This document shows, piece by piece, positions 1-12,108 of a stretch of DNA of 64,000 bases. Both the position numbers and the translations under genes were made by a program. Origin of the DNA: Delphinapterus leucas (taxonomy: Eukaryota; Chordata; Mammalia; Artiodactyla; Monodontidae); the NCBI RefSeq assembly GCF_002288925.2, contig NW_022098062.1:9532605-9596604 (forward strand). Reading direction: 5' to 3'. Position 1 is the stretch's first letter, and each line of letters begins with the position of its first letter. The notes under the pieces are model-generated. The model saw nothing but the letters and a program-made list of their open reading frames with translations. It ran no database searches and had not been told where the DNA came from.

Positions 1-27
1 CCATTCTGCCATGGGCCACCAGGTGGT
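1..27 (-). CDS. SIK3: SIK3 coding exon (partial, cut by window edge), kinase domain
   Basis: Read on the minus strand, the bases before position 27 end in a splice acceptor (pyrimidine-rich tract, then CACCGCAG). The 27 exon bases complete a split codon and give DHLVAHGRM plus the first base of the next codon. This continues directly from the exon ending at 29993, whose last base G joins AC to make Asp (phase 1). The peptide matches SIK3 just after the kinase hinge, at the start of helix alpha-D/alpha-E. The rest of the exon lies outside the window. SIK3 is a cytoplasmic/nuclear AMPK-related serine/threonine kinase activated by LKB1 and restrained by PKA; its substrates include CRTC coactivators and class IIa HDACs. 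The identity rests on recognised residues and agreement with the two other exons. Confidence 0.9.
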
Positions 28-29
28 CT

Positions 30-3000
30 GCGGTGAAGAAGAATACCGTCAGTCCTTGTTTTGGGACAGTGGTATAATTTCAAGAGGTAGACAGAAGGAG
101 TGATACAAGTGGGCCCAGCAAATGAATGAGTCAAAGAAGTAAAACAAACAAATGGAAAACAATACACTTACAGTCCTGATTTGTATCTATAAAAATTCAT
201 TAGTAATGAGCACCCAAACTTCGTTAAGTATAAATCCCATTACACATACATATGCATAAGAATACACTCGCCCTACCATAAGGAACGAAGAGCTGTGAGG
301 GATGCACGTAATGGTTTTCTTCAAGGATCGTAACACTCAACACCTTCCTGTGCATATCTCCGTTGCAAAAGATTATACAGCAAACATGCACATGAAGATA
401 AGTATCAGCAATATTTCCTGTGCTAAAGGGTGAGTCAAAAAGCAGAGTCACAATAATCAATCACTTTAGAAAAGAATAGACAGAAATTAGTCATTGCTGA
501 GAGGGGAAAACCTGCTTTATATAGGATTCTGTTTAGGCTAATATCTCTTCTGCTTTCTCAAAGGTTTACAATTTGACATAAAAATGTACTTATTTGGTGA
601 CTATTCTCTGGAATGCACAGTAATATGCCTGCATCCTTACATTTGCATTTACTGTGCTTACCAAATATTTTTAAAACTATGTTATTAATTTTTACAGATA
701 ACATCAATAGAAAACCATGTGAGTTTCTACCACTTTAAATGAAATAATTTCATTGGCTATGTCACTAACTAAGGTATAACAAAAGAATTTACATGGGATA
801 AACTTTGTAATTCTATAAATCAGGCTATCCTCTATATTTAAAAAGGAATTGATTGACATATAATCAATGTCATAAGTTCTATAACACTTTTCTAATAGTG
901 GAAGTAGGTTTATATTGAACCAATGACATACATATCCTTAACCCAGTTCTTCATCTGACAGCATATACGGATCACGACAGCTGATGGCATTAGAAATGTC
1001 AGTGACACAGTTTGCTCTGTTTGAAATCTGTAATAGCTCATCAGCACTATCCTTAAATCAACTGATCTAGCTGGAAAAAAGACACATTTGCCATCATAAG
1101 CATCCTGAGATAGTGGGAAAGTGGAAAATTAGACAATATAAGTGTATTATTTTTTGTTTTTTAATAGTACTTTCAGTAATACTACCCAATTGTTTTGGCA
1201 CCATCTCCATCCCCCATGGGACAAGTCAGGTGTATCTTTTCTTCATCACAAAGAAGAACTTTGAGATAAAACATATGCACCAGTAATGACTGACAAGATT
1301 AACAGTTCAGGACAAGAAATGGAGTGGGGGTGGTTTGAAGAAGGGGGCAAAATGACAATCCACCCACATATCAGATTTTCAAATAATTCAAAGTACATTC
1401 TGACCACAACGGACATTAAACTTTGGAGACCAAATACATTAGTAATTTTAACAACAATGTTATAAGTAGTTTATTTAAATTATTAAGAAAGACCCCTCAA
1501 AGGAGTTCTTATAATTGTTAGAGTTATCAGTGACCCACACATAAGATCTTTGAAGCATTTCCCTCAAAAACAATCATTATTATGGCCAAGATCACCAATC
1601 TGGTAGAAAGAAAGAGAAAATAAGAAGTCTTTAGCTTAGATGTTAAAAGGACTAGGATACAGCTTTCTACAGGAGTTTAGAGGTGGTGATAAGTGAGCTC
1701 ACACTCTGGTATGTTTAGGCTTCTGGTGAGATCTGTCAAATGAATTTCAAACAACACAAGGTCCCCAACTAGGGACAGGGAGTGAATACAAGCTGTTGAA
1801 GAACTGGATGTCCATCAGATGTGGACACCATGCTCCACTTGAAGAGGCCATTCTCTCTAACAGTACCTGCTCCTTTGACCCACTATTTCTCTTCACCCAA
1901 GGCCTAATTATTCTAACAATGTGCTTTAGCTGCTAAACCTTGTCTAATTAAAGATCTCTGAAGAGACAGCTATTCTTGAGAAATACAAAAATAAACCCTT
2001 ATGAAGGTTTACCCTCAGAAGCTCAATTGGCCAAGCCACCCATTAATTAAAATGCCCAGGAGACATTCATCTGGCAGTAAATACTAATTACCAGAACACA
2101 TCAAAGAGCTTCTTAAATACAACAGAATGATTAATTTAGCAATTTCCAAAATAAGTGATTTTCTTTTATTAAAAAAACCTCTTTGTATTTTCTAAGTACT
2201 TTGTTTTCCTAAAATGATTGGAAAGTTTCAAAAATGTTACATAGGCCAGGAGCTGGTAGAATGCAGCCTAGTTCTGTTTTATCTCTACAATGACACATTG
2301 GTTGTCCTTGGATGAATCATTTATACTGCCAATATTGCCACCTCTTGATCTGCTAAACAGAAATAAATTCTGTTACATGCTATGGCCAAAGAAAGTATAG
2401 CATATTCGGGAATAAACTTGTACTTTGACTAAGAGTTATCATATATGACATAATTTTAACTTTCAAAGACATTTAAAAAGCTATTTTTTAAAAAGGTCCA
2501 CTCATTACTACACAAATACTATTTCAGCATTTGGTTAATAGATCATAAGGATCTTTGTTCAGGATTCTGTAATGCTTGAAAGTGATTATTATTATACACC
2601 AATTGTACTGTTACATGGTTCTGGCTACAAGGTATTTGTGATAGCACACTGGGTAAAATGGCTTAAACTATATAGTACTTTCCCTAAAGATACCTACAGT
2701 ATCCCTACAGCTAAGAATATAAAGAAGATACACAATTTACTTTTTTAAAAAATGTGTTGCCTGCAAACGTCAGATGTTTCTTACTAGCCATTGTGTTTGA
2801 TGTTTAAGTTCTCTCTTCTTTGGGAACGTTGTGCTCTTCCCCACATACAGGACCTTCATACTGGCTCAATGTCATTCAGAATTTAGCCTCCGCTTTTATT
2901 TTTGCCCATCTCATTACCACCACCACCACCCCCCGCCTCCAGCCCGTTAGTTTGCTTTCAGTGTAAACCTACAGGGTCTAGTGGGTGTGCCAGGAAGCCA

Positions 3001-4660
3001 GCAGCCTGCAGCGGTTTTTGGTCCCTGCTGAAATTGCCTTTCAGCTGCCTGCTGACAAATGGCTGCTTTATGTTCATGTGTGCTCCATAGGCAGGCAGCA
3101 AAAATTCTTCAAGTTCAAATATGACATTTAACTTTCAGCGAAGAAACCCAGAGCAGCAGTAGCCCAGCCTGGACTTAACACAAAGTCACAGCATTTGAAT
3201 ACATACTGGGGTAATTTCAGAAGGCAAATGAAACAAATAGCTCCCAAGCCACTCAACATTCAAAGTAAAATACATTCTGCAACTTGTCAGGATAAACCCA
3301 CTTGCAAGGAACTCTAAAGAGTTGTTCTGCTTCTTCTGGACAGTTTAGTGAGCTAGTTCTCCGAAATACTGGGCAAGATGCCACCCATACCTCCAGTCCC
3401 AAACACCCCACCCTGCAACCATGACCCCAGCCCCCCATCCACACCCCTGAGTCTAGACAATCTTCACTCCATCACAGTAAGTCCCTTTTCACCGTCAATT
3501 AACTACTACTCTATTTAGTTGCCATTATACCTCTGGGGCAAATTTAAAGTTTTTCTCTATCACAGCTTCAACCATTTCAACCCAGACAAGGATGAGGTGA
3601 CTCTCAATTAAAAGGAGAAAACGGTTCTCCTGTTTTCAAGTTCTTATCAAAAGTGAGGAGCCTGTGAAATAAAAACAAAACAACAACAAAAGAAAAAAGT
3701 AAGGAGTCTAAGTTCTCTTTCTCACTTTCCAATCACCATAAATAACTTGGCACTGGATTTCTGTAATCTTTTTTATCTGCTCTTCCTCACAAAATCAAAA
3801 GTAGTTAGTGACACTAAGGGATTTATATACCTCACGAGGAGTATATCATTAGAAGCAGAGGGAATGAATTCTGAAGTTTCAAAAGTCTCAGAGCACCAGC
3901 GTTTACAAAGTTTGCTTCAGAGTTCACTGCTTTCTCCACAGTGAATTGCTTCAAATTCACTGTTTGTAATTTTGTCCCAATCTGACTCAGGAAGAAATAT
4001 CTTGTGGTACAGTTAGATTCTAACCTTTCAAAGAGCAAAAATACACATAAGGCAGTCTTAACGTCCCTAGACCAGCCTTGCTGGAGTGTCAGAGGCATGC
4101 CACTAATGGGGTAGCGGTGGGAAGCCAACATTTCTTAAAATAAGTCACTTTCCCACTATAAACAGACAGTGTCTCCATTTGTCTGCTAAGTCTACAACAT
4201 CTAAGATCCAAAACACTAGCTGAAAATGAACATACCCTGATAGCAGGTCAAGCAACAGGGCAGAAACTTTTCATTTTACATGATGAAGAAATAACCCAGT
4301 CTAGAATGGGAAAAAGGCGGCTCATGTGCTAAGCTTAGGTGGCTACCTGGAAAGATTTCTGCCAATTCCAAGCTAACCACAGCTAGCAGTTCTTTGCTTT
4401 GTCACTCAGTTTTATCATTTCTTCTTTCTACACTCATGGAAACGACTTCCTGTTTATGAAACAAATGCTTCTTTCCAAAAGAGTCAGGGCGAGGCCAAGA
4501 TAACTCAGCTTCCTGGGAGAAGGTTAACAAGAGTGCACTCAAATGTCACACTGTCCCTAACCCTCGGAGGCCCCAAGCTGCCAAGGACTAGAGGAAGAGG
4601 GCTTGTTATTTGGTTTTCCTTACCAAGATTCCAGCTACCTCATACCAGGCCTCTTTACTT
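30..4660. other. Unique intronic sequence, nearly repeat-free
   Basis: I see no SINE and no clear LINE in 4.6 kb, whereas the window averages one SINE per 2.5 kb. Short simple runs occur, such as CCA triplets near 2919 and CAA near 3675. A stretch around 1890-2130 has four TAATTA-type cores (1904, 1944, 2042, 2084). None of the short ORFs (for example 3832-4131 minus) resembles a known protein. Confidence 0.5.
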
Positions 4661-4664
4661 GTTG

Positions 4665-4930
4665 CTGCTGCTGGTTACCATCTCTTTTCTTCATCCTTCC
4701 AGTGGTCCAGGCCAAAAACCTTGCTGTCATCTTTCATTCTCTTTCTTCCATACCCCACATCCAATCCATCAGCAGATTTTATAAACTCTGTTGTCAAAAT
4801 ACATCCAGAATTCAACTATTCCTCACCCTTATCCCCACCCCACTCTCGTGACACCAACCTAGTCCAATAGCCATTATCTCCCTCCTGGTTTACTGCAGTA
4901 ACCTTAGAATAAACTCCTAACCAGTATCCC
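4665..4930 (+). mobile_element. L2 (LINE2) ORF2 reverse-transcriptase fragment
   Basis: The plus strand translates, with frame breaks, into a pattern typical of the L2 RT C-terminal side: a VQAKNLAV-like block, a PHIQSIS-like block, and a segment like QNxSRIQ. It is old and degraded, with no intact frame. Confidence 0.65.
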
Positions 4931-4984
4931 TGATTCTGCCCTTGGCTCACTGCGATCTACTCTCAAAATGACAGCCCAGATAAG

Positions 4985-5270
4985 AAGTCTTTTTTTTTTT
5001 TTTTAACTTTTTTCTTTTGAAATAATTACAGATTCACAGGAAGCTGCAGAGATAGTACAGAGAGATCCCATGTACCCTTCACCCAGTTTCCCCCAATAGT
5101 TAAATCTTACATAATTACAGAATAATATCAAAACCCAGAACTTGACATGAGTAGAATATGTGTATACTCCTATGTCATTTTATCACATGTATAGATTTGT
5201 GGAACTACCACTGCAATCAAGATACAGAATTATTTGGAGTTACTCATTACTGAGTATTCTTCCAGGCATA
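4985..5270 (-). mobile_element. Old L1 3' UTR fragment
   Basis: A T-run (4989-5004) is followed by the recognisable antisense L1M-type 3' end motif: AATAATTACAGATTCACAGG, then CAGAGAGATCCCATGTACCC, then CACCCAGTTTCCCCCAAT. It is diverged and has no coding part. Confidence 0.6.
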
Positions 5271-6955
5271 AAAACAAAATGTCCACTATTACTTTTTTCT
5301 GTCTATCCCAAATATTAAACTTTTTCCTTCAGGGTTCTGAGAAAACACAATTTCTTTCTGATTCACTTACAGTCACGAGATATGCTTTAGTTCTAAAAGT
5401 TTTAAGCTAGAACTATTTCTATTTTTTTCCTATGCCTTCTTACTCACACAAAAGAGCTTTGCATGTGACGGGTGCTTAATAATTACAGGTTAACTCAGGG
5501 AATATCCACCAGAGGAAAGACTATATACATATTTTTTTACTCTTCATCTTGCCACTAACAAAGTTTGTAAACTAAGCATGGTTTATGTTAAGGCTTTATA
5601 AAAAACAAACATGCTATTCTTTTGATACAAAGTCTGTTTACATTAATGTATAAAGGAGGATTTGTTTTCTTATAGTTTCTTAAAAAAATACTTCTAAACT
5701 AAGTATAAGCCCAGGTAGCCTATGAAATAGGATCCCGTATATTCTTAAAGGCCTTTTAACAATGTTATTCAGACTTCTCAGATATAGTGCACATGTTTCT
5801 CGTGCTACACCAGTATACTAGCAAAGGTGGGTTAGCTAATTTTGTAATACAGAGATTCTTCCTTGATTCCTAGCAGGTTCCAAATCCAGCTCATTCTCTC
5901 TCTGAAGCTTTCCCGAACCTACTCATCTACTCTAGAAGAACTGGTCCATAATTTGTATCTAATGGCATTTAGCATATACACCTCTGTAACATCAGTGAAC
6001 AACTGTATTACAGTTGTTTCTTAACATGTGTATCTCCCTCTCTAGACCAGGGATTCTTAGTCCATGGATGGGTTTCCACCCACAAATCCTGTAAGGTAAA
6101 GGAAAATATGGATAGTGTGTTTCCATTTGTGTAGTAAGGAAGAGGAAATACAAATATGTATGTGGCTGTATGTATGTATATTTAATTTATATATTCTAAA
6201 GGAAGTAATATTAAGTGAGAAACTTCTTAAAATGATTACTTATAAGGGAATAGAAAAGGGGTGGAAGCTAGAATTTCCTGAATGTACCCTTTTCTTATAG
6301 TTTTAGTCCTGGAAACATGTAATGTCTTAAATAACTTACACAATTCAGAATTGAGTCAAAGAGAAGAAAAATTTCTAAAAATTGAAAGCAAATTGGAAAA
6401 AAAAAAAAAAGAACGTAACTCTGAGTTAAGTTGTGACATAACCAGAAAATAATCTTTTTAAGTGACAACTGAACACAGTACTTTGCCTATGCATCTTTAA
6501 TGGGCTATATCCTGAGGACAAAAAGAACCAGCAGTCTCTTTAATATTTGTATTAATATTGGTATTACTTTGAGTCAGTCTTGCCCTCACTCTCATGTAAT
6601 TACATTAAAGTCATTTGAAACCACAAATTTTCAGCATAAGAGAAATGAGCCATAAATACATAATATTCAGGAAGTAGAAACACTGAAATCTTAAATTTCA
6701 ATTGGAATGTTAAAGTACAAACTTGTATTTTACTTTTCTCTCTATAAAAACCACACATTTGCTACCTCTGTGCCCTAAACAGGCCTCTAAGCAATGACAG
6801 CCCAGTAGTAATATAAGCATCCCTAGGGGACAGGCTGAAGGAACCAGAGCTCCCAGGAGAAATGTTTGATTCCAGGTCTGAGACAGGAAGTGTTCAAGAT
6901 AAGCCTGGAACATCTTACCTAAAAGCAAGGAAGCTATTAAAGACTAATGGGATCA
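5271..6955. other. Intronic sequence with a possible L2 3' remnant
   Basis: About 5835-6050 reads like a degraded plus-strand L2 3' region (CTGAAGCTTTCCCGAACC, then TAATGGCATTTAGCATAT). Around 6050-6120 there is a short segment (CCAGGGATTCTTAGTCCATG) like the end of a hAT-type repeat. The rest, 6120-6940, shows nothing I recognise. Confidence 0.35.
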
Positions 6956-7308
6956 GGGACTTCCCTGGTAGCACAGTGGTTAAGAATCCACCTGCCAATG
7001 CAGGGGACACGGTTCGAGCCCTGGTCCAGGAAGATCCCACGTGCCTCTGCGCAACTAAGCCCATGTGCCACAACTACTGAGCCTGCGGTCTAGAGCCTGC
7101 GAGCCACAACTACTGAGCCTGAGTGCCACAACTACTGAGCCCGCACACCTAAAGCCCATGCTCCAACAAGAGAAGCCACCGCAATGAGAAGGCTGCGCAC
7201 CACAACGAAGAGTAGCCCCCGATTGCCCCAACTAGAGAAAGCCCACGTGCAGCAACAAAGACCCAAGGCAGCCAAAAATAAATTAATTAATTTTTAAAAA
7301 AAAGAAAG

Positions 7309-7512
7309 AGGACTTCCCTGGTAGCGCAGTGGTTGAGAGTCCTCCTGCTGATGCAGGGGACACAGGTTCGTGCCCCGGTCCGGGAAGATCCCACATGCCG
7401 CGGAGTGGCTGGGCCTGTGAGCCATGGCCGCTGAGCCTGCGCTCCACAACGGGAGAGGCCACAACAGTGAGAGGCCAGCATACCGCAAAAAAAAAAAAAA
7501 AAAAAAGAAAGA
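7309..7512 (+). mobile_element. Short CHR-type SINE nested in the previous SINE tail
   Basis: Short-form body (GGTTGAGAGTCCTCCTGCTG, a GCCATGGCCGCTGAGCCTGC block, GAGAGGCC end) with an A-tail of about 20. It is flanked by A-rich aaaaagaaag copies. ORFs over it on either strand are SINE translations. Confidence 0.9.
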
Positions 7513-7536
7513 AAGCTATGTGCAAACACATAGCTT
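7513..7536. repeat. Perfect 10-bp inverted repeat in SINE tail
   Basis: AAGCTATGTG (7513-7522) and CACATAGCTT (7527-7536) are reverse complements separated by 4 nt (CAAA). It sits between two A-runs, before the outer SINE's second TSD. Confidence 0.85.
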
Positions 7537-8149
7537 AAAAAAAAAAGACTATTGGGATCATGTCAAAAGAGCACAGGAGTCAACTTAAAGAGGCTTCCAC
7601 TAGCTAAGTGGAGTAATTTGAGCATCAAAAGAGTAATAACTCAATGGACTGAAACACTTCAAACATGTTAAAATCTGTAAGTTCATAATGATATTACAAA
7701 ATAAACAAATAAAATCAACTTCATTGGTCACCACTGGTGATTGCTAGGGTACCAGTTCATTACTCTGAAATTTAATACATAATGAAAAAGAATCAAGCAT
7801 TTATTTTGCCTTTATTGTAGTTTCTAAATAGTTTATAGGCAAAGTTCTTTACAGAAGAATTAGAACTAATAAATGCAGAAAGAATGAGAGAATTAAAAAA
7901 TCACCATTTTGCAACTTCTAATGAAGTAATGTATTTATTAGGCAACTAAATAAGAGTGGCTAAAACATTTGATCAAAAGTGGATGAGAAACTTTATAAAA
8001 ACTTTATGAAACTTTATACATCACTAAAAGTGGTGAAATCGGACATTATACAAATCCTGAAATGATGCAACAGTTAAACTATGATGTATTCCTCTCCGCG
8101 ACCCCACCAAGGTGACCCTTATTTAAACAAACCACTTTACAATAGAAAT

Positions 8150-8480
8150 AGTGAGCCAGAGACAACATGCTGAATGATGCAATAAGGATCCAAATCTAGA
8201 ATGTGGGAAATTTACAAGATGATCCAGTTTCTTCAACAAATAAATGGCATAGAAAAAAAAAAAAAAAAAAAAAACGTGTGTGATGGCAGGAGAGAGAAGG
8301 GGTTGTTGTTATAAAGCATAAAAAATTTAAGATACTTATCAACTCTGGATGTCTGGACTTCTTTGCATCATGATATGAATAAACTATAAATAGATGTTCT
8401 GAGACAATTGGAGAAAGCTACGAAACATGGCCTGCCTATTAGTTAATTTTGTTGGGTTTAAGAATGGTATTATAGACTTT
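8150..8480 (+). mobile_element. Old LINE 3'-end-like fragment with internal poly(A)
   Basis: The text around 8200-8276 (GATGATCCAGTTTCTTCAAC, AAATAAATGGCATAG, A-run) and 8397-8490 resembles a common mammalian LINE or LTR 3' fragment. The family is uncertain. Confidence 0.35.
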
Positions 8481-8639
8481 AGTTGATTATGAAGGATTAG
8501 CTGATACTGGATTTACTCTCCCACTTTAACCAACTATAAAATTTGGACTGTTTGCAGACATTGGGCAATAACCAACAAAAGGTTATGATTCTTCAGAGAA
8601 AGAAAGCACAAGAGTTGAGCCCCATATTCACCCCAAACC

Positions 8640-9870
8640 ACAACCTATGAAAACAGATCAGAGTTAGGGGCTGGTAAGGCAGTTAGAATTTGGGTGGTAG
8701 GAGAGCAGAGAAGGAGAGAGAAGCAGAGGAGGAACATCAAAAGTTACAAAAGAAATTCTGATGAGGTCTTGGCCAACTCTCAAATTGTATATGAGCAAAA
8801 AGCAAGACTATAAAAGGCCTAGCATTAAAAAGTTGCTGAGAGGATGAAAGCTAAAGAGAAAATTTTAGAGATTATACAGTGCACAGGGGATGCTGGCGTT
8901 CAGATACAGCTTACAAGGCAAGACCTTGGTGAATATTCTACATATTCAGTGAAGAGCCCAGAGGACAACACCCTGGGAGTAAGGGCTGTGCCATGGGAGT
9001 AAGGGCAAAACTAAAACAGAACCAACATGACAATGCCTAAAACTAATAAGCCTCAGCATGATCAAGTTGATCCATCATAATTCAACCTCCTGCCAGCACA
9101 AACTCAACATTGTAGAAGATAACATAATCCAGAGTCTTTATAACGTGTCACTCTTAATACCCAGTATACAATAAAAAAATTACTAGACATGGGAAGAAGT
9201 AGGAAAAATGACCAATAATCAAGAGTTTAATGTCAACAGAAGCAGAACCAAAGATGACTTGGATATTGGAGTTGGCAGGCAAGGACTTCAAAAATGACTG
9301 TGATTAATACATTAAAGAAAACACAGGGAAAGATGTACAAAAAGGATAAGATGGAACATGTCAAAGGAGAATCAGTCTCTAAAATATATATAATTTATAG
9401 GAATTCCCCTGGTGGTGCAGTGGTTAAGAATCTGCCTGCCAATGCAGGGAACACAGGTTCGAGCCCTGGTCCGGGAAGATCCCACATGCCACAGAGCAAC
9501 TAAGCCCGTGTACCACAACTACTGAGCCTGCGCTCTAAAGGCCGAGAGCCACAACTACTGAGCCCGCGTGCCACAACTACTGAAGTCCATGTGGCTAGAG
9601 CCCGTGCTCCACAACAAGAGAAGCCACCGCAATGAGAAGCCTGCGCACCGCAACGAAGAGTAGCCCCACTTGCCGCAACTAGAGAAAGCCCGTGCGCAGC
9701 AACGAAGACACAACACAGCCAAAAATAAATCAATAAAATAAATAAATTTTTAAAAATACATAATTTACAAACATATTCTAAAATGGCAAAACACCCGAAA
9801 TTGAGAACTTATTGGATAGGTTCAACAGCTGGCACAGCAAAAGACAGGATTAGTGACCTTGAAATAAATA
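8640..9870 (+). mobile_element. Old L1 5' UTR/ORF1 fragment, split by a SINE
   Basis: The 9200-9390 segment (ATGACTTGGATATTGGAGTTGGCAGGCAAGGACTTCAAAAATGACTGTGATTAAT is the region, key words GTTGGCAGGCAAGGAC and ACTGTGATTAATAC) follows the L1M 5' UTR/ORF1 pattern. The part after the SINE (9785-9870, GATAGGTTCAACAGCTGGC, GACAGGATTAGTGACCTTGA) matches the ORF1 coiled-coil region. The frame is broken. Confidence 0.5.
9400..9752 (+). mobile_element. Long CHR-type SINE
   Basis: Complete long-form element (ggaattcccctggtggtgca to CAGCCAAAAATAAATCAAT). The imperfect TSD aaaatatatataatttata (9381-9399) recurs near 9753-9768. It splits an old L1. Confidence 0.9.
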
Positions 9871-9879
9871 TTATTGTTA

Positions 9880-10120
9880 AGTTTTTAAAAATCCTTATAT
9901 GCAAGAGAAAATATTAAGTATTTATATGTGAAATGATATGATTTCTTGATTTGCTTTAAAATACTTTTAACCAAAGAAAAGTTGGGGGAAAGGATGAAAC
10001 AAAACCAGCAAAATATTGATAACTATCAAAACTAGGAGATGAGTACATCAGAGTTTATTATACTATTCTCTTTCCTCTTACATATATTTGAAAATGCCTA
10101 TAAAAAGAAGTTTTTAAAAA
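9880..10120 (+). mobile_element. Old L1 3' UTR fragment
   Basis: Pattern AAATGATATGATTTCTTGAT, TTTGCTTTAAAATACTTTTA, ATGAGTACATCAGAGTTTAT, TTATACTATTCTCTTT, then an A-rich end. This is typical of an L1M 3' UTR. Confidence 0.5.
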
Positions 10121-10121
10121 T

Positions 10122-10620
10122 GGAATATATCATTTGCACACCTATTTTCATAACAGCATTATGTGCAATAGCCAAAAGGTAGAAACAACCCATGTATCTA
10201 TCCATCCACAGATGGATTAAAAAAATGTAGTATGTACATACAATGGAATATTACTCAGCTTTAAAAAAGAAGGAAATTCTGACACGTGCAACAACATGGA
10301 TGAACCTTGAGGACTTTATGCTAAGTAAAATAAGCCAGTTGCAACAGGACAAATACTGTATGATTTCACTTATATGAGGTACCTAGAGTAGTCAAACTGA
10401 GAGAAAGAACATAGAACGGTAGTTGTCAAGGGATGCAAGAAAGGTAAATGGGGAGTTGTTATTTAGTGGGTACAGAGTTTCAGTTTTGCAAGATGAAAAG
10501 TGTTCTGTAGATGGATGGGGGTGATAATGCGAAATAATTAACACCACTGAACTATATACTTAAAAACAGTTACAACAGTAAATTTTATGTTATGTGTATT
10601 TTGCCACAGTTTTTTTTAAA
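10122..10620 (+). mobile_element. L1 3' end (ORF2 end plus 3' UTR)
   Basis: CAATAGCCAAAAGGTAGAAA and CAATGGAATATTACTCAGCT are the ORF2 terminal region. They are followed by 3' UTR text ending near TTGCCACAGTTTTTTTTAAA. Related 3' UTR copies occur at 37180-37340 and 55915-56150. Confidence 0.75.
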
Positions 10621-10630
10621 ACAACAAAAC

Positions 10631-10685
10631 CTCTCTCTCTCTCTGTCCCTCTCCCCCTCCCTACCCCACATGCACACACACACAG
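10631..10685 (+). repeat. CT/CA simple repeat
   Basis: CTCTCTCTCTCTC, then C-rich text, then CACACACACACAGACAC. Confidence 0.85.
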
Positions 10686-10719
10686 ACACCAGCCCAGAAA
10701 ATATCTTCAGGATATCAAA

Positions 10720-11885
10720 GTTTGAAGGCACACTGAAATAAAATGAACTAATTCCAAAAAATGAGCTAAAAATATTTTGAAATATTATGACTAAAATATC
10801 TTTATTTTTCTAGAAGTTTCACTTTCTCAGAAAAGACTTCGTTTTCCAAAGACTTCATTTTCATTAAAAAAAAAAAAACAGTTCAGAAAACCCTCAGAAA
10901 AAATATTAATACAGGAGCCAGGTAAAAATATTCTTTTTGCTCATTCTCTGGGGCATTTATTTTTACATCATGATAGAACCAACAGGATGGTCAGACAGCA
11001 ACCATGAATAGATATCTGGCAGTAAAGTGAGGTCATCAAACTGTAAGTTTCCAAGCACTAAGCACAGGTGGCTTCCTCATATACCTTGGGCAGGTTACAA
11101 ACATAAATGCTAAAGTCATGTCTGATATTGAGAAAATAAAACCAAAAAATGAAGAATAATGAATGGGAAATTAATTAGGGAAGGAGACGGAAGTAAAGTG
11201 TTTTAATTGAGGATGACTGAATGAGATTCAGTGATACAGTTATTTGCTTCTGTCAGTAAAGCCTTAGAAAACAGCTAGTTCTTGTAGCCAAAGGGAGTAA
11301 ATAATTTAGTGAGAAAACAGTATTTTAGTTGTAAAAATATATAGAATGTTGTGAGGATTAAATAAGAAAAGCATGTTACAACAACAACAAAAGCACCACC
11401 CAAAACACAGTACTGTGTTCAAATAAACAAATGTGATAGTGTTCTCAAACATTTAGGAAGTTGAAAGATAACATATGTAACACTTAACACAATATCCGGT
11501 ACAGGATGGTTATACTGTTTAGTCTTTCCCATTCTCTGCTCTGTAATTGAGTCTGAGGGTCCCACAGCATAAATAAACGGCTTTGCGAGAAGTTCTGGGT
11601 TCCATACATGTTGACACTTTTAGGAAATGTCATTTTTAAGGCACTGAGAATGTCCATAATAAATCATACACACTTCAACACAGTACTGTTAAGTTAATAA
11701 TTTATTTTAAATGCTCATGAGTTCTGCCTGGTATTCAGGAAACTTTTCTTGATAAAGTGCTGGATTTATAACTTCATAGTCTCAAACAGGAAGTTTGGGG
11801 ATATATATCTAAAGAAATCATACTGTGGAAGTTTTAAATTATGAGCTTAGTGGTTTACAGAACTAACCAGCTTCTGAATTCTGTT
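10720..11885. other. Intronic sequence, nothing recognised
   Basis: AT-rich sequence with no SINE, no coding potential and no obvious LINE. Confidence 0.4.
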
Positions 11886-11903
11886 TATAAAATTAAACAG
11901 ACT

Positions 11904-12108
11904 GGGCTTCCCTGGTGGCACAGTGGTTGAGAGTCCGCCTGCCGATGCAGGGGACACGGGTTCGTGCCCCGGTCCGGGAAGATCCCACATGCCTTGGAGC
12001 GGCTGGGCCCGTGAGCCATGGCCGCTGAGCCTGCGCATCCGGAGCCTGTGCTCTGCAACGGAAGAGGCCACAACAGTGAGAGGCCCGCGTACCACAAAAA
12101 AAATAAAT
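11904..12108 (+). mobile_element. Short CHR-type SINE
   Basis: Complete short form with the GCATCCGGAGCCTGTGCTC block. The imperfect TSD is aaattaaacagact (11890-11903) and aaataaacagatcc (about 12109-12122). Confidence 0.9.

Larger units (their letters stand above)
6956..7545 (+). mobile_element. Long CHR-type SINE, interrupted in its tail by a second SINE
   Basis: A tRNA-derived head (gggacttccctggtagcaca; B-box GGTTCGAGCC) is followed by the long-form body of ACAACTACTGAGCC repeats and the usual GCAGCCAAAAATAAAT tail. The TSD agactaatgggatca (6941-6955) recurs as agactattgggatca at 7546-7560. The second copy lies beyond the SINE at 7309, so that SINE inserted into this tail. A 24-bp hairpin also lies inside the tail. 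Confidence 0.9.
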
